Below are positions 1 to 7,970 of a DNA stretch of 64,000 nt, piece after piece (within the stretch, counting starts at the first letter, position 1; each line of letters starts with the position of its first letter). The translations under genes were made by a program, and so were the position numbers. The notes beneath the pieces were generated by a model. That model saw only the letters and a program-made list of their open reading frames with translations. It had not been told where the DNA came from and did not search any database. The stretch is from Stieleria varia (GTDB lineage Bacteria > Planctomycetota > Planctomycetia > Pirellulales > Pirellulaceae), in NCBI RefSeq assembly GCF_038443385.1, contig NZ_CP151726.1:7316001-7380000 (forward strand), written 5' to 3'.

Positions 1-1
1 C

Positions 2-1066
2 ACGCCGCCCAGTTTGCGAGGAGCCGGTCCTGGGGGCAACTCGGGAAACCTCTCCAACTCCGGCAAGCTGCCTCAAACGCATGGACAAGTGCAACGCGTT
101 TGGGATTTGACGCCTTACACGGGGTATTTGACCAAGCACGATCACCCCGAGCAGGCGGTGATCGACTGGATCCTGCGAGAGACCGGGACGGACCTCTGGT
201 TCACCGCTCCGTTTGGTTACATGAACGCCGATCGCGACAAGCTGACGGTTTATCACACCGACGAAGTCCATCAGATGGTCGCTGGAATCGTTGACCGGTT
301 CGTTGCCGGAGACAAAGACCCGCAGGTGCTGGGGCTGCGGGTGATGACGGTTGGCAATCCGAATTGGCGAAGCAACGCGCACCTGTTGATGCAACACGTC
401 AACGTTGACTCGCCGGGCATGCAAGCTTGGTTGTTGAGCAAGGAAAACGCGGCGATCGTGATGAGTCAATTGCGGGCACGAACGGATACGCGACAGGTGC
501 AAGCTTTGGACCTGATCACCCACAACGGACAAACCGAAAAACTCGCCAGCACACGCGGGCGCAATTACGTCTTGAACGTCAAACCGGCACCGACCGGATG
601 GCCTCCTTATGAGCCGGAGACAGGTGAAATCCAGGAAGGCTATCGATTGGAAATCAGCCCTTTGTTGAGTACCGACGGCAGGGCGATCGACTGTGTGATC
701 AAGGCCGAGATCGACCAAGTCGACAAGCTCAAGCCGGTTGAATTGAACCTGCCGCTGCCCAATGCTCAGATTCACCGGGCCCGAATCGATGTACCTCAGG
801 TCGTCAGTTGGCGTTTGCACGAGCGTTTTCGCTGGCCGTCCGACATGGTCTTGCTGCTCAGTTGCGGTGTGGTTGCAAGTCCCGAACGGCCCCAAGCCAC
901 GGTGCCGTTGCTGAACCTGGAAATGATCACCGGAACGACGGCTGGTCGAGCCGACGCCCTGATGTTCATCGAATTTCGCGGTCGGGCATCTGAAAATCTG
1001 ACCACTACGCCGTTGGTGCCGCAGATGGCGACGGGAATCGGTGCCCCGAATCGTGGCCGTTACTAA
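2..1066 (+). CDS. Hypothetical protein, 5' end outside the window (possible secretin-like)
   Basis: The reading frame is open to the first base of the window, so the gene is 5'-truncated; the first possible internal start is a TTG at 14, but it need not be the real one. About 355 residues are visible. The stretch with IDWILRETGTDLWF followed by a short beta-rich segment, and a later part (residues about 210-300) alternating charged and hydrophobic residues, is reminiscent of secretin N-domain and beta-domain architecture. There is no clear secretin signature motif, so this is only an impression. The protein ends with a Gly/Arg/Asn-rich tail. The next gene begins 234 nt downstream. I do not recognise a specific family. 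Confidence 0.6.
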   Translation, partial: TPPSLRGAGPGGNSGNLSNSGKLPQTHGQVQRVWDLTPYTGYLTKHDHPEQAVIDWILRETGTDLWFTAPFGYMNADRDKLTVYHTDEVHQMVAGIVDRFVAGDKDPQVLGLRVMTVGNPNWRSNAHLLMQHVNVDSPGMQAWLLSKENAAIVMSQLRARTDTRQVQALDLITHNGQTEKLASTRGRNYVLNVKPAPTGWPPYEPETGEIQEGYRLEISPLLSTDGRAIDCVIKAEIDQVDKLKPVELNLPLPNAQIHRARIDVPQVVSWRLHERFRWPSDMVLLLSCGVVASPERPQATVPLLNLEMITGTTAGRADALMFIEFRGRASENLTTTPLVPQMATGIGAPNRGRY

Positions 1067-1300
1067 TATTGGCGGCGATCTCTGGAATTTCCCTCCCCTC
1101 TAGCCGGCGGCCATTTGCCCGTAGAATGCGCGGCAGCCGGCAGCGGAGTCGGCTCGCGGTCTTGGGCATTCGGCTGACCAGACTGGAATTGGGACATCGC
1201 GAATTTCCGCGACCAACCGCCGACGGCCAGGTGTTGCGAAACTTTCGCCCCCTGGGTGACCTTAGAAATCCCCCGCAGCCTGCTCGGTCAGGTGATCGCT

Positions 1301-2623
1301 ATGGAAAACAAATCGGAGCGTCGTGTCGTTGTCACCGGAGTCGGTGTCGTCAGTCCATTGGGAAACGACCCAGACCGCCTGTTGCAAGCACTGCGTGATC
1401 GTGTCAGCGGCATCGGACCGTTTACCCAGGTCGAACACGGAGTCCCGTTGGGGGTCTTGCCGGTTGATCATGGCGGCGAAGCTCGTGAGTTCACGGGCGA
1501 CATCAGTGACTATGGTCCGTTAGACAAAGCACTGCAGCGGACGATTCGCAAAGGCGCGAAAGTGATGTGCCGCGAAATTGAAATGGGCGTCGCCGTTGCG
1601 CAGTTGGCGATGCACGACGCGGGACTGGAATTGGCGTCGATCGATCGAGAGCGTGCAGGCATCGTTTATGGTTGTGACTACATCATGTCGTTGCCGCAGG
1701 AATACGCGGCCGGCATTCGCGAATGTCTCAATGAAGACGGCGAATTCGATTTCAGCAAATGGGGTGAACTCGGTCGCCCTCAGGTCAACCCGCTGTGGCT
1801 GCTGAAGTACTTGCCCAACATGCCTGCAAGTCACATCGCGATCTACAATGATCTTCGCGGGCCCAACAATTCGATCACCGTTCGCGAAGCTTCAGCGGGT
1901 GCCGCTATTTCAGAGGCGTACTCGACCATTTGCCGCGGTCATGCCGACGTGTTGATCGTCGGTGCCACAGGTTCTCGCGTGCATCCGTTGCGAACTTTGC
2001 ATTCATCGATGCAGGAAACACTCGCATCCAACCGGGACGATCCGACCACCATGAGCCGTCCGTTTGACGTCGATCGTGATGGCAGCGTCGTGGGCGAGGG
2101 CGCTGCGGCGTTGGTCTGCGAAACCTTGGAGCATGCCCAAGCCCGAAATGCGAACATCATCGGCGAGGTCGTGGGGTACGGCAGCTCGGCCGTCGGACCG
2201 GGAGCCGGCGAAAACCATATGCAAACCGCCTTTGCGAATGTATTGCGTGCTGCGTTGGGCAAAGCAGACCCGAGCTCCATTGGGCACATTCACGCACACG
2301 GATTGGGGACAAAACCGTGTGATGCTGCGGAAGCGGCTGCGATTGCGGAGGTCTTCGGTCCGCCGGAACAACAGCCTCCTGTGACGACTGCCAAAGGGCA
2401 CATGGGTAACTTGGGCGCAGGCGGTGGGATGGTAGAGATCATCGCCAGTCTCAAGGCGCTCGGCGGAAACCTGTTTCCGATCCTCAATTGCGATAACTTG
2501 GATCCAAACTGTCCCATTGCGGCCGTGACCAACGATGACACTCCGGCGGGAACTCAGTTCATCAGCGTCAACATCACCCCGCAAGGCCAAGCGTCCGCGG
2601 TGAGAATTCAGCTCGTTCAGTAG
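1301..2623 (+). CDS. Beta-ketoacyl-ACP synthase-fold protein with Glu at the catalytic Cys position
   Basis: This 440-residue protein follows the FabF (KAS II) thiolase fold from end to end. It starts VVVTGVGVVSPLGND and contains the GPNNSI, FDVDRDGSVVGEGAAALV and IHAHGLGTKPCDAAEAAAI blocks and the TTAKGHMGNLGAGGG block. The two catalytic His (IHAHG and KGHMG) and the Lys are present. In the nucleophile loop, where FabF reads ISIATACTSG, this protein reads NSITVREASAG, so the Cys aligns with Glu196 (codon 1886-1888). Condensing enzymes without the Cys include chain-length factors and KSQ-type decarboxylases, so this is likely a decarboxylase, a non-catalytic partner or a divergent enzyme rather than a normal KAS. 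ATG 1301 is chosen because it directly precedes the conserved N-terminus; an upstream in-frame GTG at 1256 exists. Confidence 0.85.
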   Translation: MENKSERRVVVTGVGVVSPLGNDPDRLLQALRDRVSGIGPFTQVEHGVPLGVLPVDHGGEAREFTGDISDYGPLDKALQRTIRKGAKVMCREIEMGVAVAQLAMHDAGLELASIDRERAGIVYGCDYIMSLPQEYAAGIRECLNEDGEFDFSKWGELGRPQVNPLWLLKYLPNMPASHIAIYNDLRGPNNSITVREASAGAAISEAYSTICRGHADVLIVGATGSRVHPLRTLHSSMQETLASNRDDPTTMSRPFDVDRDGSVVGEGAAALVCETLEHAQARNANIIGEVVGYGSSAVGPGAGENHMQTAFANVLRAALGKADPSSIGHIHAHGLGTKPCDAAEAAAIAEVFGPPEQQPPVTTAKGHMGNLGAGGGMVEIIASLKALGGNLFPILNCDNLDPNCPIAAVTNDDTPAGTQFISVNITPQGQASAVRIQLVQ

Positions 2624-2706
2624 CGGCATCAACTTAGCGCAGCGATTCTTTTTCATCGATGCGTGCCATCTTTCCCATCGATCAGTTCAACAGCAAACAA
2701 ACCATC

Positions 2707-4137
2707 ATGTCCGAACAGAGCCCGTCCTACGCGATCACCATCCGCTTGCGTTATCCCGACTTGAGCGGGCTGCTGGGCAAGATCACGACCGCCATTGGCC
2801 ACGCCAACGGATTCATCGGCGCGGTTGATATCGTCGGTGTCCAGGATGGCCAGATCGTCCGCGACATCACGGTCAATGCGTCCAACGTGGCACACGGACA
2901 AGCCATCGTCGAACTGCTCCGGCAGCTCGACGATGTGACCGTGATCAATGTGTCCGATCGCGTATTCCTGATGCATTTGGGCGGCAAGATCGAAGTCAAC
3001 TCCAAGATGCCGATCAAGACGCGCGATGACTTGTCCATGGCCTACACGCCCGGCGTCGCCCGCGTTTGCATGTCCATTGCGGAGGACCCCGACGCTTCGT
3101 TTGCATTGACCATCCGAAAGAACACCGTGGCCGTGGTCAGCGACGGCAGTGCGGTGCTGGGACTGGGGAATATCGGTCCACGGGCCGCCATGCCGGTGAT
3201 GGAAGGCAAAGCGATGCTGTTCAAAGAGTTCGGCGGCGTCGATGCGTTTCCCATCTGCTTGGAAACTCAGGACACCGAAGAAATCATCGCGACCGTCGCC
3301 CGACTCGCACCCACCTTTGGTGGAATCAACCTGGAAGACATCTCCGCTCCACGCTGTATCGAGATCGAAGAGCGGCTGGAGGAAATGCTGGAGATCCCCG
3401 TCTTTCACGACGACCAACATGGGACCGCCATCGTCGTCTTGGCCGGGCTGAAAAACTCCTTGCGTTTGCTGGGCAAGGAACTTTCCGAAGTTCAAATCGT
3501 GATCAATGGCAGCGGGGCAGCGGGAACCGCGATCACCAAGTTGCTGCAACACGCCGGTGCTCAACACATCGTGGTTTGTGATACCAAGGGAGCGATCTCA
3601 ACAAGCCGCACCGATCCGCTCAACCCGATCAAACAATGGTTGGCTGAGAATACCAACAAGGATTGCAAGGCCGGGACGCTTAGTGAAGTCATTCGCGGCG
3701 CAGACGTTTTCATCGGGGTTTCCGTCGCCGATGTGTTGACCGAAAACGACGTGGCATCGATGAATCGGGATGCGATCGTTTTTGCCTTGGCCAACCCCAA
3801 TCCGGAAATCAAGCCAGCCTTGGCCGCGCATCATGTCAAGATCATGGCCACGGGACGCAGCGACTATCCCAACCAAATCAACAACGTGCTCTGCTTTCCA
3901 GGTCTATTCCGGGGCTTGCTGGATGTTCGAGCGATTCGGGTCAATAATGAAATGAAAATCGCAGCGGCTGAAGCGATCGCAGCCGTGATCGACCCCGAGG
4001 ACCTGCACACCGATTACATTGTCCCCAGTGTCTTTGATCGCCGTGTCACCGGAGTTGTGGCGCAAGCCGTCGCGGACACCGCCATTGCGACCGGCGTCGC
4101 CCGCCGAGGCAACAAACCCTCCTACCACGTCACCTGA
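2707..4137 (+). CDS. Malic enzyme with N-terminal ACT domain
   Basis: This is a 476-residue protein. Residues 1-85 or so look like an ACT regulatory domain ([20 protein letters not shown]). They are followed by the malic enzyme N-domain with [11 protein letters not shown], which carries the catalytic Tyr, and the signature [17 protein letters not shown] Rossmann NAD(P)-binding domain follows ([11 protein letters not shown]). The enzyme should oxidatively decarboxylate malate to pyruvate in the cytoplasm. The ACT domain suggests allosteric control by a small ligand, possibly an amino acid (inference). ATG 2707 is preferred over ATG 2659 because the ACT domain begins just after it; the upstream 16 residues lack conservation features. 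The gene lies 83 nt after the ketoacyl-synthase-like gene and 11 nt before the DUF6807 gene, so cotranscription is plausible. Confidence 0.9.
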   Translation: MSEQSPSYAITIRLRYPDLSGLLGKITTAIGHANGFIGAVDIVGVQDGQIVRDITVNASNVAHGQAIVELLRQLDDVTVINVSDRVFLMHLGGKIEVNSKMPIKTRDDLSMAYTPGVARVCMSIAEDPDASFALTIRKNTVAVVSDGSAVLGLGNIGPRAAMPVMEGKAMLFKEFGGVDAFPICLETQDTEEIIATVARLAPTFGGINLEDISAPRCIEIEERLEEMLEIPVFHDDQHGTAIVVLAGLKNSLRLLGKELSEVQIVINGSGAAGTAITKLLQHAGAQHIVVCDTKGAISTSRTDPLNPIKQWLAENTNKDCKAGTLSEVIRGADVFIGVSVADVLTENDVASMNRDAIVFALANPNPEIKPALAAHHVKIMATGRSDYPNQINNVLCFPGLFRGLLDVRAIRVNNEMKIAAAEAIAAVIDPEDLHTDYIVPSVFDRRVTGVVAQAVADTAIATGVARRGNKPSYHVT

Positions 4138-4148
4138 GATCGATTGCC

Positions 4149-5264
4149 GTGAGTTCAACAACCGTTCTGTGCAGACCGTCACGACGAAAGCATCTGCTGC
4201 TGATTCTTGGATTCGCCGTTGGCCTGAGCGGAAACGGATACTCGCAGTCACCGCAGGCTGCCCTTGAACCGAGCTCTGACTCGACCGCTGAGACGTCACC
4301 AAGCCCATTGTCGTTGGTCAGTGATGATCAACACGTGTCCATCAACCGTGGCGCCGTCGAGCTGCTGCGGTACAACAAGACCGCGTTGCCTGCGCCGCAG
4401 GGCATTGATCCCAGTTACGCTCGCAGCGGCTACATTCATCCCGTGCGTACTCCCCGCGGCGTGATGGTCACCGGCGACTTTGCCGCCGATCACCCACATC
4501 AGCACGCGATTTTTTCCGCCTGGACGAACACCACTTACGACGGGCATCGCGTCGACTTTTGGAATCAGCACAAGAAAACCGGACTGGTGTCCTATTTAAG
4601 TTCTGGAGCCGAGCAGGAAGGCAAACTGGGTGTCTCGTTCAACGTTCAGCAAAAGCACGATGCGTTGAAGGTTGCCGATCAGCCACTGACGATCCTGGAG
4701 GAGGAATGGAAGGTCACTGCTGTGAGCAGCGACAACAGTTCGACCTCGCCCTATTTCATTTTCGACATCGAACTGACACAAACTTGCGTTGCCGACAAGC
4801 CGCTGATCCTCAACGAGTACCTGTACGGTGGAATGGGTTTCCGCGGCAACAACCAATGGTTCAGTGACGAGTCGGCCAAGGCACTGTCAAAGCTCAAGCC
4901 GGAGACCACGGATGCGGCGGACTATCCGCCGATTGAAATCACACGCCATCGTTTCTTGACCAGTGAAGGAAAGCGTCGTTTGGCGGGCAACCACAGCCGT
5001 CCCGATTGGGTGGATCTGTCCGGTTTGGTCGATGGAAAGATGGCGGGCATCACGGTGATGAGTCACCCCAGCAACTTTCGGCATCCTCAGCCAGTGCGAT
5101 TGCACCCCAACAAACCATACTTCTGTTTTTCACCGTGCGTTCTGGGGGCATTCGAAATGAAGCCTGGTGAGACCTACCGAGCCCGATATCGCTACGTCGT
5201 CCACGACGGCGAGCCTGATGTCACGCGGCTCAATGAACTGTTTCAAGAGTACTCGCAAGAGTAG
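4149..5264 (+). CDS. Secreted DUF6807 (PmoA-like) protein
   Basis: This 371-residue protein starts at GTG 4149, 11 nt after the malic enzyme stop. Residues about 14-32 (HLLLILGFAVGLSGNGYSQ) form a signal peptide, so the protein is exported. The body contains GDFAADHPHQHAIFSAW and DGHRVDFWNQH, and ends with a beta-sandwich-like segment (CVLGAFEMKPGETYRARYRYVVHDG). These match the DUF6807 family, which is often annotated PmoA in planctomycetes although it is unrelated to the membrane methane monooxygenase subunit of that name. The biochemical role is unknown; these proteins are common among planctomycete secreted carbohydrate-related proteins. The His-rich HPHQHAIF motif could be a metal site (inference). 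Confidence 0.8.
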   Translation: MSSTTVLCRPSRRKHLLLILGFAVGLSGNGYSQSPQAALEPSSDSTAETSPSPLSLVSDDQHVSINRGAVELLRYNKTALPAPQGIDPSYARSGYIHPVRTPRGVMVTGDFAADHPHQHAIFSAWTNTTYDGHRVDFWNQHKKTGLVSYLSSGAEQEGKLGVSFNVQQKHDALKVADQPLTILEEEWKVTAVSSDNSSTSPYFIFDIELTQTCVADKPLILNEYLYGGMGFRGNNQWFSDESAKALSKLKPETTDAADYPPIEITRHRFLTSEGKRRLAGNHSRPDWVDLSGLVDGKMAGITVMSHPSNFRHPQPVRLHPNKPYFCFSPCVLGAFEMKPGETYRARYRYVVHDGEPDVTRLNELFQEYSQE

Positions 5265-5277
5265 GTCGGTTCGTTTT

Positions 5278-5440
5278 CGCTCTTGGAAAGTCGAACGACA
5301 ATCGTCGCTCGACTTTCCAAGTCGATAGCGTGTGCTGGCAAACGTTTTGCTAATCCCAAACGCTTTCTTGCGCAGACGCCCCCTCCCTGGCATTCGTCTC
5401 AGCGGCTCTGTTCGACCTCCCCCAGCTGTGGAGACTGCTA
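5278..5440 (+). repeat. Dispersed intergenic repeat, family C, copy 1
   Basis: The segment begins with a hairpin whose 13-bp perfect arms lie at 5282-5294 and 5309-5321, then runs on through GATAGCGTG and GCAGACG to CTCTGTTCGACCTCCCCCAG. A second copy of the whole block is at 31798-31955. It follows the DUF6807 stop directly and may act as its terminator, although no T tract follows the stem. Confidence 0.75.
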
Positions 5441-5458
5441 ATTTAGTGAGCCGCGACG

Positions 5459-5557
5459 CGTGAGCGGCCGGGTCTTACACGAACCCAAGCATCCATTTCA
5501 GTGCGTAAAACCCGTGGCTGACGGCCAGCGGCTCAGGGCGTATGACACCAAAGAGCG
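5459..5557 (-). repeat. Dispersed intergenic repeat, family B, copy 1 (reverse orientation)
   Basis: The reverse complement reads TTTGGTGTCATACGCCCTGA, then GCCGCTGGCCGTCAGCCACG, then a stretch ending in AAGACCCGGCCGCTCACGCG. The same block occurs in forward orientation at 31649-31770 and 43775-43871, and in part at 44241-44295. No open reading frame is conserved across copies. Confidence 0.75.
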
Positions 5558-5580
5558 TTTGGCAGCACAACCATGCTAAG

Positions 5581-5710
5581 CGGGACGCTATCGCGTGGCG
5601 GCTGAAATGCGCAGACTGTTTTCGTGCCAATCCATGTAAACCGTTTCGTGCAAACGTATTGCGAAGACTGTAGTGAGTCGCGTGAATAATCCGGGCTAGC
5701 CGCAGGCCTA
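5581..5710 (+). repeat. Dispersed intergenic repeat, family A, copy 1 (half element)
   Basis: This copy carries the right half of the family A hairpin (GGACGCTATCGCGTGGCGGC) and the conserved tail GCAGACTGTTTTCGTGCCAA, followed by AAACGTATTGCGAAGACTG and AATCCGGGCTAGC. Full-length copies with both hairpin arms are at 11562-11703 and 48750-48966. Confidence 0.75.
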
Positions 5711-5714
5711 ATTG

Positions 5715-5761
5715 TTGACGAAACCCATCGAGGCCCGTGACTAGCGCCATCGGCTCACAGA
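5715..5761 (-). repeat. Dispersed intergenic repeat, family D, copy 1
   Basis: The reverse complement reads TGTGAGCCGATGGCGCTAGT followed by CACGGGCCTCGATGGGTTTC. The same sequence with few changes is at 29555-29638 in forward orientation, downstream of metH. Confidence 0.65.
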
Positions 5762-5846
5762 CACAACGCAACACCACTGAATCAGCAGTCTCCTGCGCCG
5801 GGAGAGGTGACAGTGGTGAGGACGCTGGTGTCTCATTGCGCATGAA

Positions 5847-5883
5847 GAAACCGGCTTGCCGCGTGTGCGTGCAAGCCGGTTTC
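5847..5883 (-). terminator. Hairpin terminator after the DUF1559 gene
   Basis: A perfect 13-bp inverted repeat has arms at 5847-5859 and 5871-5883 and an 11-nt loop. Read on the minus strand, the stem ends in GGTTTCTTC, a partial T tract. It lies 30 nt past the stop of the minus-strand DUF1559 gene. Confidence 0.7.
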
Positions 5884-5912
5884 AAGGTTGATAAACAGTG
5901 TCAGTCAGCCAG

Positions 5913-7100
5913 CTACTGGTTGAGCTGCTCCTGAATGACCTCTTTGCTGGCGCGAGTCCCCAGGGCGCCCCAAACACCGTAAGGGCTTTTCTTGCCCGGC
6001 GATGTCGTCGAGCTACCAACGGGCCAAGCGGGCGAGTTGGCGTATTTATCTCCGGCTTCGATCGAATCGGAGATGAATGTGACCGCACCGTCACCCATCA
6101 GAATATGAGCACCGCCTGGGTGACGACTGCCGACGGTGAACATCCCGTCCGAGCCGTCGCCCGAGTAGGCACAACTGACGCCGTTGGGCGGCATGATCGT
6201 TGTCACACTGGAGAGCACTGGGCGTCCATCGGTCCACCGCATGCCTTTTCGCTGGGAGGTTCCCCAGTTGTTGGCATTGGTCCCATCAAGGTGGAATTGC
6301 GGATCCAGAGGATCAATGGTGCTTTCGCAGTCCGCGGGGGTGATAAAGAATGAAGCGTTCGAGCCACGATTGACGACGGTCGCATTGACCTCCAGCGTAT
6401 TGCTGTCGACCACGATTTCGCCACACGCGATCGTGTTGCTCAAGCCATCCAGTATGTCACGAAATTTTGTTACCCTCCGCGTTTCAAAGTAACCGCGGTT
6501 GTAGGAACCGCGACGTGGCGTGCACCACCCCATCTCATTGCCGTACTGGTCAAAACATGAGTGGTTGTTGCTGGCGATACCATCACCGATACATGCGGCG
6601 TAGTTGGTGAAGCCTTCGAAGTTGGCCGGTGGTGTTGCCGGATCGCTTGGGCACCGATAGGTTCCGACTTGAGTCAACCATGGCGTGTAGTTGCGATCCC
6701 ACGGCACCGGCCCCATGGCTGGGAATGGTGGCGTGCGGGTACTGCCATTGTGATTGATCGCACGAGGATTCGAAATCTGCTCCCACAAGCCTTGTTGCTC
6801 GATGAACGGAGTCAAGCCGACCATGTAGCTCAGCAGGTTTCGATTACCAGGGTCGTGGTATGAGCCACCGCTTTGCACAGGGTTCTGCTTGTACGTCGAG
6901 TGGTAGTTTTGAATGCCCAACCCGATCTGTTTGAAATTGTTGGAGCAACTCATGCGGCGAGCCGCTTCGCGAGCCGCTTGAACGGCGGGCAACAGCAGCC
7001 CAACCAAGATGCCGATGATGGCAATCACGACCAATAGCTCGACAAGCGTGAACGCTCGCCGTCGACTGGCCTCTCCCATCGGGAGTTGTTTGTTCTTCAT
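5913..7100 (-). CDS. DUF1559 protein with type IV pilin-like N-terminus
   Basis: This 395-residue protein has a prepilin-type leader and methylation site near residues 14-40 (RRRAFTLVELLVVIAIIGIL), followed by LLPAVQAAREAARRMSCSNN. The remainder matches DUF1559 (SBP_bac_10), ending with the typical motif RHPGGAHILMGDGAVTFISD. DUF1559 proteins are hugely expanded in planctomycetes and are probably processed by a prepilin peptidase and displayed at the cell surface as pseudopilins; individual functions are unknown. The ATG at 7098-7100 is chosen because the leader then has a normal length; an upstream in-frame start at 7163 would add 21 residues before the leader. A small lipoprotein gene lies 91 nt upstream on the same strand, a usual pairing, and a hairpin terminator follows. 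Confidence 0.92.
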   Translation of the reverse strand: MKNKQLPMGEASRRRAFTLVELLVVIAIIGILVGLLLPAVQAAREAARRMSCSNNFKQIGLGIQNYHSTYKQNPVQSGGSYHDPGNRNLLSYMVGLTPFIEQQGLWEQISNPRAINHNGSTRTPPFPAMGPVPWDRNYTPWLTQVGTYRCPSDPATPPANFEGFTNYAACIGDGIASNNHSCFDQYGNEMGWCTPRRGSYNRGYFETRRVTKFRDILDGLSNTIACGEIVVDSNTLEVNATVVNRGSNASFFITPADCESTIDPLDPQFHLDGTNANNWGTSQRKGMRWTDGRPVLSSVTTIMPPNGVSCAYSGDGSDGMFTVGSRHPGGAHILMGDGAVTFISDSIEAGDKYANSPAWPVGSSTTSPGKKSPYGVWGALGTRASKEVIQEQLNQ

Positions 7101-7191
7101 GGAATCACCATAGAAAAAGACGAAAGAAAAAAAGCCGAAGCGCTGCACTCGAAAGTGCCTCACGTCAACATAAACACGTTGATCTCAGTCG

Positions 7192-7359
7192 CTATTCGCT
7201 ACGCTGTTGCGCGGCATACTCGGCTTCCATTTCCGCCATCGTTTCTTCGGAGTGAATGGCGCTGTCGTCCACCGGAGAGACAGTGACAGAGTTATCTGGA
7301 CCACAGCCAACGGAAACACAAGCCGCCAGGAGCAGCAAGGCAAAGCAAAATCGAGTCAT
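7192..7359 (-). CDS. Small lipoprotein upstream of the DUF1559 gene
   Basis: This is a 55-residue protein. Residues 1-19 (MTRFCFALLLLAACVSVGC) form a lipoprotein signal peptide with lipobox SVGC, so Cys19 should be acylated. The mature part is short, acidic and without a recognisable domain (NSVTVSPVDDSAIHSEETMA). The ATG at 7357-7359 is preferred because a GAGG sequence lies a few bases upstream and the signal peptide begins there; a longer frame from 7422 would put 21 non-hydrophobic residues in front. Such short lipoproteins typically accompany DUF1559 genes in planctomycetes, so the two products may act together at the cell envelope (inference). Confidence 0.75.
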   Translation of the reverse strand: MTRFCFALLLLAACVSVGCGPDNSVTVSPVDDSAIHSEETMAEMEAEYAAQQRSE

Positions 7360-7970
7360 CAAAAACCTCAATGAGAAAAAAGAATGGGAATGGTCGATTG
7401 GGCATTCGACCTCCCAAAGCAATGCAGCGGAAACTGCGGATGGGAAGTGAGCTGCCCCTCACCAGCGAATGAAAGCGAACTGCCCGTCCTTGGGAGGACT
7501 GACTGCACATGACATCCTTTCGCCGTACTGTGGCTGCTGCATTCACAATCGACGTGATCGGAAATGAAGCACGCGTTAAGACTAGCCCCGCGAGAACCCC
7601 AAGTAAACGGACGCGGATCGCAATAAAACGAAAATTCCAGACCATTTCTATATCGGCTCAATTGCCGCAATTCGGTAACTGCGGCAGAAACGACGACACA
7701 GCGTTCTTTTTCGCGAATCGTGCACCCTGAATGGGTGGTTTGCGTTCCGCAGATGTAGGTCACGCGCTGCATGACGAAATTCAAACCGGCTGCAACAGCG
7801 TAGGGCAGGTTTTCAACCTGCCGAGCATGCGGGAACCCTGGCAGGTTGAAAACCTGCCCCACGGAGCAATCGTTAGGTCAGTTGCTCGGGACGTGCGCAA
7901 AATTAGGTGTCCTGTGTCTTTGCAAGAACGACGCGGAGCGATGATTGCTACGTGGATTTCGCGACACGTA
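7360..7970. other. Intergenic region, 611 nt, no supported gene
   Basis: No convincing gene is visible between the lipoprotein start and the end of the 1176-residue gene. The only distinct structure is the hairpin repeat at 7803-7859. Short open frames here have neither a good start context nor a recognisable protein. Confidence 0.6.
7803..7859. repeat. Hairpin repeat, family F, copy 1 (AGGTTTTCAACCT core)
   Basis: The perfect 20-bp arms lie at 7803-7822 and 7840-7859. Each arm is itself nearly palindromic (GGCAGGTTGAAAACCTGCCC), so either arm could fold alone. A related hairpin lies at 62554-62608, and one of the same design with a different sequence at 34053-34115. Confidence 0.8.
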
